From: Desulfobacter sp.
GTDB taxonomy: Bacteria > Desulfobacterota > Desulfobacteria > Desulfobacterales > Desulfobacteraceae
Assembly: GCA_028768525.1 (NCBI GenBank)
Contig: CP054837.1
Span: 5,204,001 to 5,268,000, forward strand
DNA: 64,000 bases
Direction: 5' to 3'
Of this stretch, positions 61,152 through 64,000 are shown piece after piece (within the stretch, counting starts at the first letter, position 1; every line of letters starts with the position of its first letter). The notes below the pieces were generated by a model. It ran no database searches. It was not told the origin of the DNA and saw only the letters and a list, made by a program, of their open reading frames with translations. Made by a program: the position numbers and the translations under genes.

Positions 61152-63377
61152 ATGACAACACCCGAGATTATCTATACCATTACGGACGAGGCGCCTGCGC
61201 TTGCTACCCGGTCTCTTTTGCCCATTGTAACCGCATTTGCCGGAACCGCCGGCATCAAGATCGGGACAAAAGATATTTCCCTGGCCGGCCGGATTCTGGC
61301 TAATTTCCCTGAAAAGCTGACCACAGAGCAGAGGGTTGGCGATCATCTGGCTGATTTGGGAAAACTGGCCAAGACCCCCCTGGCCAATATCATCAAGCTG
61401 CCCAATATTTCTGCTTCCATTCCCCAGCTGAAGGCCGCCGTTGCCGAGCTGCAGCGTCAAGGGTTTGATGTGCCGGACTATCCGGAGGATCCTGCGGATG
61501 ACCTTGAGGCGGACATTAAAACCCGGTACGCGAAGGTATTGGGATCTGCCGTGAATCCGGTGCTCAGGGAAGGAAACTCCGACCGGCGGGTGGCCGGGGC
61601 GGTCAAGACCTATGCCAGGGAGAATCCCCACAGCATGGGGGCGTGGTCATCGGAATCAAAATCCCATGTGGCCCATATGCAGGCCGATGATTTTTACGGG
61701 ACAGAGGTGTCGGCGGTGATGGACAGGCCCGGCCCGGTGAATATTGATTTTATCGGTGAAGATGGAGAGTCCCTCCGGCTGAAGGCGGGACTGGGCCTGG
61801 AGGCCGGCGAGGTTATAGACGGCTCCGTTATGAAAATCCGTTCTTTGCGACAGTTTCTGGCGGCAGAGATTGAGGATGCAAAGGCAACCGACCTGCTGCT
61901 CTCCGTGCATCTCAAGGCCACAATGATGAAGGTGTCTGATCCTTACATGTTCGGCCATGCCGTTTCCGTATTCTTTGAAGAGCTGTTTCAAAAGCATGAA
62001 AAGCTGTTTGGGGAGATCGGCGTGGATCCGGCCAACGGGTTAGGTGACCTGATGGCCAGGATACAGGACCTGGACGAAGGCCTGCGGCGGGCGGTGGAAG
62101 CGGATATTGAGGCCGCCTACCAAAAACGACCGGCCCTGGCAATGGTGGACTCGGACAGGGGAATCACCAACCTTCACGTGCCCAGCGACGTGATCATTGA
62201 CGCCTCCATGCCGGCATGCCTGAGATCCTCAGGGAAGATGTGGGGACCCGACGGCGCCCTCCACGACACCAAAGCCATCATTCCCGACCGTTCCTATGCC
62301 AGGATCTACCAGCGGGTGTTTGATGACTGCAAAAAGCACGGTGCCTTTGATGTGGCGACAATGGGCAATGTTTCCAATGTGGGGCTGATGGCCAAAAAGG
62401 CCGAGGAATACGGTTCCCACGACAAAACCTTTATCATGACAGCCGGCGGAACCGTCCGGGTGTCAGACGATGAGGGGCGGCTGATTTTTGAACACAAAGT
62501 GGAAAAGGGTGACATCTGGCGCATGTGTCAGACCAAGGACGAGGCCATCAGGGACTGGGTGAAACTGGGTGTGGAACGGGCGCGGGTAACCGGACTTGCC
62601 ACAGTGTTCTGGCTGGACAAGAACCGGGGCCATGATGCCAGGCTCATTGAAAAGGTGAACCAGTATCTCAAGGCCCATGAAACCTCCGGGCTTGATATCC
62701 GTATCCTTTCACCGGAAGATGCAATGGATTTTACCCTGGAACGGGTGAGGGCAGGACTGGACACCATATCCGTTACCGGAAATGTGCTCAGGGATTACCT
62801 CACCGACCTTTTCCCCATTCTGGAACTGGGGACGTCTGCCAAGATGCTTTCCATCGTGCCGCTGCTTGCCGGAGGCGGCCTTTACGAGACCGGGGCAGGC
62901 GGCTCTGCGCCTAAGCATGTTCAGCAGTTCATGGCTGAAAATCACCTGCGCTGGGATTCTCTGGGGGAATTTTTGGCCCTGGCCGTTTCCCTGGAGGATT
63001 TTGGTGTCAAAAATGATAATCCCAAGGCGCTGGTCCTGGCCGCGGCCCTGGATAAGGCCAACAGCCGATTCCTTAAAGAAAAGCGGTCTCCCTCCCGGAA
63101 GGTGAACGAACCGGACAACCGGGCAAGCCATTTTTACCTTGCCCTCTATTGGGCCCAGGCCCTGGCGGAGCAGGATAAGGATGGGGCGCTTAAGCGGGTT
63201 TTTGTCCCTGTGGCCGAGGCATTGTCCGGAAACAGGGATAAGATTCTTGGCGATTTGCTGGCCGCCCAGGGCGGGCCCGTGGATATCGGAGGATATTATC
63301 ACCCGGATGAAACGCTGCTGGCTGCTGTGATGCGTCCCTCGCCCGATTTTAACGCCATTCTTGACGGTATTGCCTGA
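61152..63377 (+). CDS. icd: Monomeric NADP-dependent isocitrate dehydrogenase
   Basis: A 741-aa monomeric-type IDH, close to the usual 740 aa. Features: TDEAPALATRSLLPIV at the N-terminus, PMG-like KTYARENPHSMGAW, and the NSDRRVAGAVK segment. It oxidatively decarboxylates isocitrate to 2-oxoglutarate with NADP. ATG 61152 is chosen from homologue length and the AGAGGA site; the frame extends 42 bases upstream. Its stop abuts the convergent HtpX gene with no gap. Confidence 0.94.
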   Translation: MTTPEIIYTITDEAPALATRSLLPIVTAFAGTAGIKIGTKDISLAGRILANFPEKLTTEQRVGDHLADLGKLAKTPLANIIKLPNISASIPQLKAAVAELQRQGFDVPDYPEDPADDLEADIKTRYAKVLGSAVNPVLREGNSDRRVAGAVKTYARENPHSMGAWSSESKSHVAHMQADDFYGTEVSAVMDRPGPVNIDFIGEDGESLRLKAGLGLEAGEVIDGSVMKIRSLRQFLAAEIEDAKATDLLLSVHLKATMMKVSDPYMFGHAVSVFFEELFQKHEKLFGEIGVDPANGLGDLMARIQDLDEGLRRAVEADIEAAYQKRPALAMVDSDRGITNLHVPSDVIIDASMPACLRSSGKMWGPDGALHDTKAIIPDRSYARIYQRVFDDCKKHGAFDVATMGNVSNVGLMAKKAEEYGSHDKTFIMTAGGTVRVSDDEGRLIFEHKVEKGDIWRMCQTKDEAIRDWVKLGVERARVTGLATVFWLDKNRGHDARLIEKVNQYLKAHETSGLDIRILSPEDAMDFTLERVRAGLDTISVTGNVLRDYLTDLFPILELGTSAKMLSIVPLLAGGGLYETGAGGSAPKHVQQFMAENHLRWDSLGEFLALAVSLEDFGVKNDNPKALVLAAALDKANSRFLKEKRSPSRKVNEPDNRASHFYLALYWAQALAEQDKDGALKRVFVPVAEALSGNRDKILGDLLAAQGGPVDIGGYYHPDETLLAAVMRPSPDFNAILDGIA

Positions 63378-64000
63378 TCAGTAGACTGTAATCCGCCGCC
63401 CTGTTCCGTGGGTGCCATGGGGGGCGGACTGGCGGGCCAGATGCTGCAGCCGCCTGATCCGTTCTTGGGTGGGGGGATGGCTCCGCAGCAGGGGCGGTTC
63501 TCCCGGCCGGGCCGGGAGGGGAAGAAGCCTGTACCCTGCGGACATGGTGTTGAACTGCTCCACCCGGGCCAGGGCCGAGGCCAGGGCACCGGGGTCGTCA
63601 AGGAGCCGGGCGCTGCCCAGGTCCGCCTCAAACTCCCGGGTTCTGGACAGGGCCAGGTAGAGGAGCATGCTCAGCATCGGGGCAAAGACCATCAGCACCA
63701 GGGGCAGCAGACTGACCCTGGCATACCCCGTAAGAAACAGGGGGAGGCTGATCACCAGAAGGAATTGTCCCGCCAAGGACAGGTATCCGGTCAGCCTTCC
63801 GAAAACAGAGGAGAGGGCCATGACCTGGAAATCATTATTTTTGATATGGGTGATTTCGTGGGCCAGGATGCCGGCCATTTCCCGTGGTGTCAGCGCCGTG
63901 ACCAGGCCTTTGGTGACGGCCACTGCAATGTCCCCTCCTTGGTCCACGGCAAAGGCGTTGAGCCGGGGCGAGGGCAGATAGTAGAGGGCGGGCATCCGTG
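63378..64000 (-). CDS. HtpX-type M48 membrane metalloprotease, 5'-truncated by window edge
   Basis: The visible 205 or more residues are the central and C-terminal part of an HtpX-like zinc protease. The catalytic HEITH is in GILAHEITHIKNND, TM segments follow (LVISLPLFLTG, SLLPLVLMVFAPML), and the Glu ligand is in SRTREFEADLGSARL. The start lies beyond 64000 because the frame is open at the edge. HtpX degrades misfolded membrane proteins. It ends head-on with the IDH gene. Confidence 0.88.
   Translation of the reverse strand, partial: RMPALYYLPSPRLNAFAVDQGGDIAVAVTKGLVTALTPREMAGILAHEITHIKNNDFQVMALSSVFGRLTGYLSLAGQFLLVISLPLFLTGYARVSLLPLVLMVFAPMLSMLLYLALSRTREFEADLGSARLLDDPGALASALARVEQFNTMSAGYRLLPLPARPGEPPLLRSHPPTQERIRRLQHLARQSAPHGTHGTGRRITVY

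Overview
The window looks like chromosomal DNA of an anaerobic, probably sulfate-reducing Desulfobacterota (Desulfobacterales-like) bacterium. This is inferred from gene content: an electron-bifurcating [FeFe] hydrogenase with all its maturases, a monomeric NADP-isocitrate dehydrogenase, oxaloacetate-decarboxylase-type sodium pump subunits, a CoA-disulfide-reductase/rhodanese flavoprotein and a DUF362 ferredoxin-like protein. No ribosomal RNA or other taxonomic marker is present, so the assignment is tentative.

Region 1 (1-8.04 kb) is one end of an integrative mobile element and is visibly more AT-rich than the rest. It holds an unknown protein cut by the window edge, an intact IS21-family insertion (1592-4448, 6-bp target duplication CCTCTT), a ParB-like/DNA methyltransferase fusion, an excisionase-type HTH protein, a small orphan gene and a tyrosine integrase. 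The integrase ends 16 bases short of the 3' end of a tRNA-Leu(CAA) gene, the presumed attachment site. The other end of the element is outside the window.

Region 2 (8.2-17.4 kb) is core housekeeping on a GC-rich background: Sua5/YrdC, a PurD-PurE fusion, Ddl, a SHOCT-like membrane protein, DUF1992, a GerMN protein, elongation factor G, an M48/TPR protease and a CheX-like protein.

Region 3 (17.4-27.9 kb) is the hydrogenase locus. A decayed sigma-54 regulator remnant and a palindrome-bearing promoter precede hydG-hydE-(aspartase/fumarase-like lyase)-hydF. The bifurcating hydrogenase genes hydC-hydB-hydA follow and end in a strong terminator.

Region 4 (28.1-40.6 kb) has a YgiT/HTH regulator, an orphan fatty-acyl-AMP ligase, a secreted protein with a near-perfect 360-bp tandem duplication, a lipoprotein, a radical SAM protein, a BMP-type nucleoside ABC importer (four genes) and a small operon of a cyclic-nucleotide-binding-like protein with OadG and OadB.

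Region 5 (40.6-64 kb) is mixed metabolism: phosphoesterase, DegV, TPR protein, alpha/beta hydrolase, DUF218 protein, CoADR-rhodanese, EamA-like transporter, J-domain protein, DUF362 protein, a kinase/GNAT/PhzF group, a glutamate-dehydrogenase/CBS fusion, a YkgJ cysteine-cluster protein, PurH split into two genes, a LigB-type dioxygenase, a SlyD-like/methyltransferase fusion, monomeric IDH and an edge-truncated HtpX protease.

No CRISPR array, rRNA or reverse transcriptase was seen. The least conventional items are the tRNA-anchored island with its ParB-methyltransferase, the SlyD-methyltransferase and GDH-CBS fusions, the cNMP-OadG-OadB operon and the lyase inside the H-cluster maturation operon.
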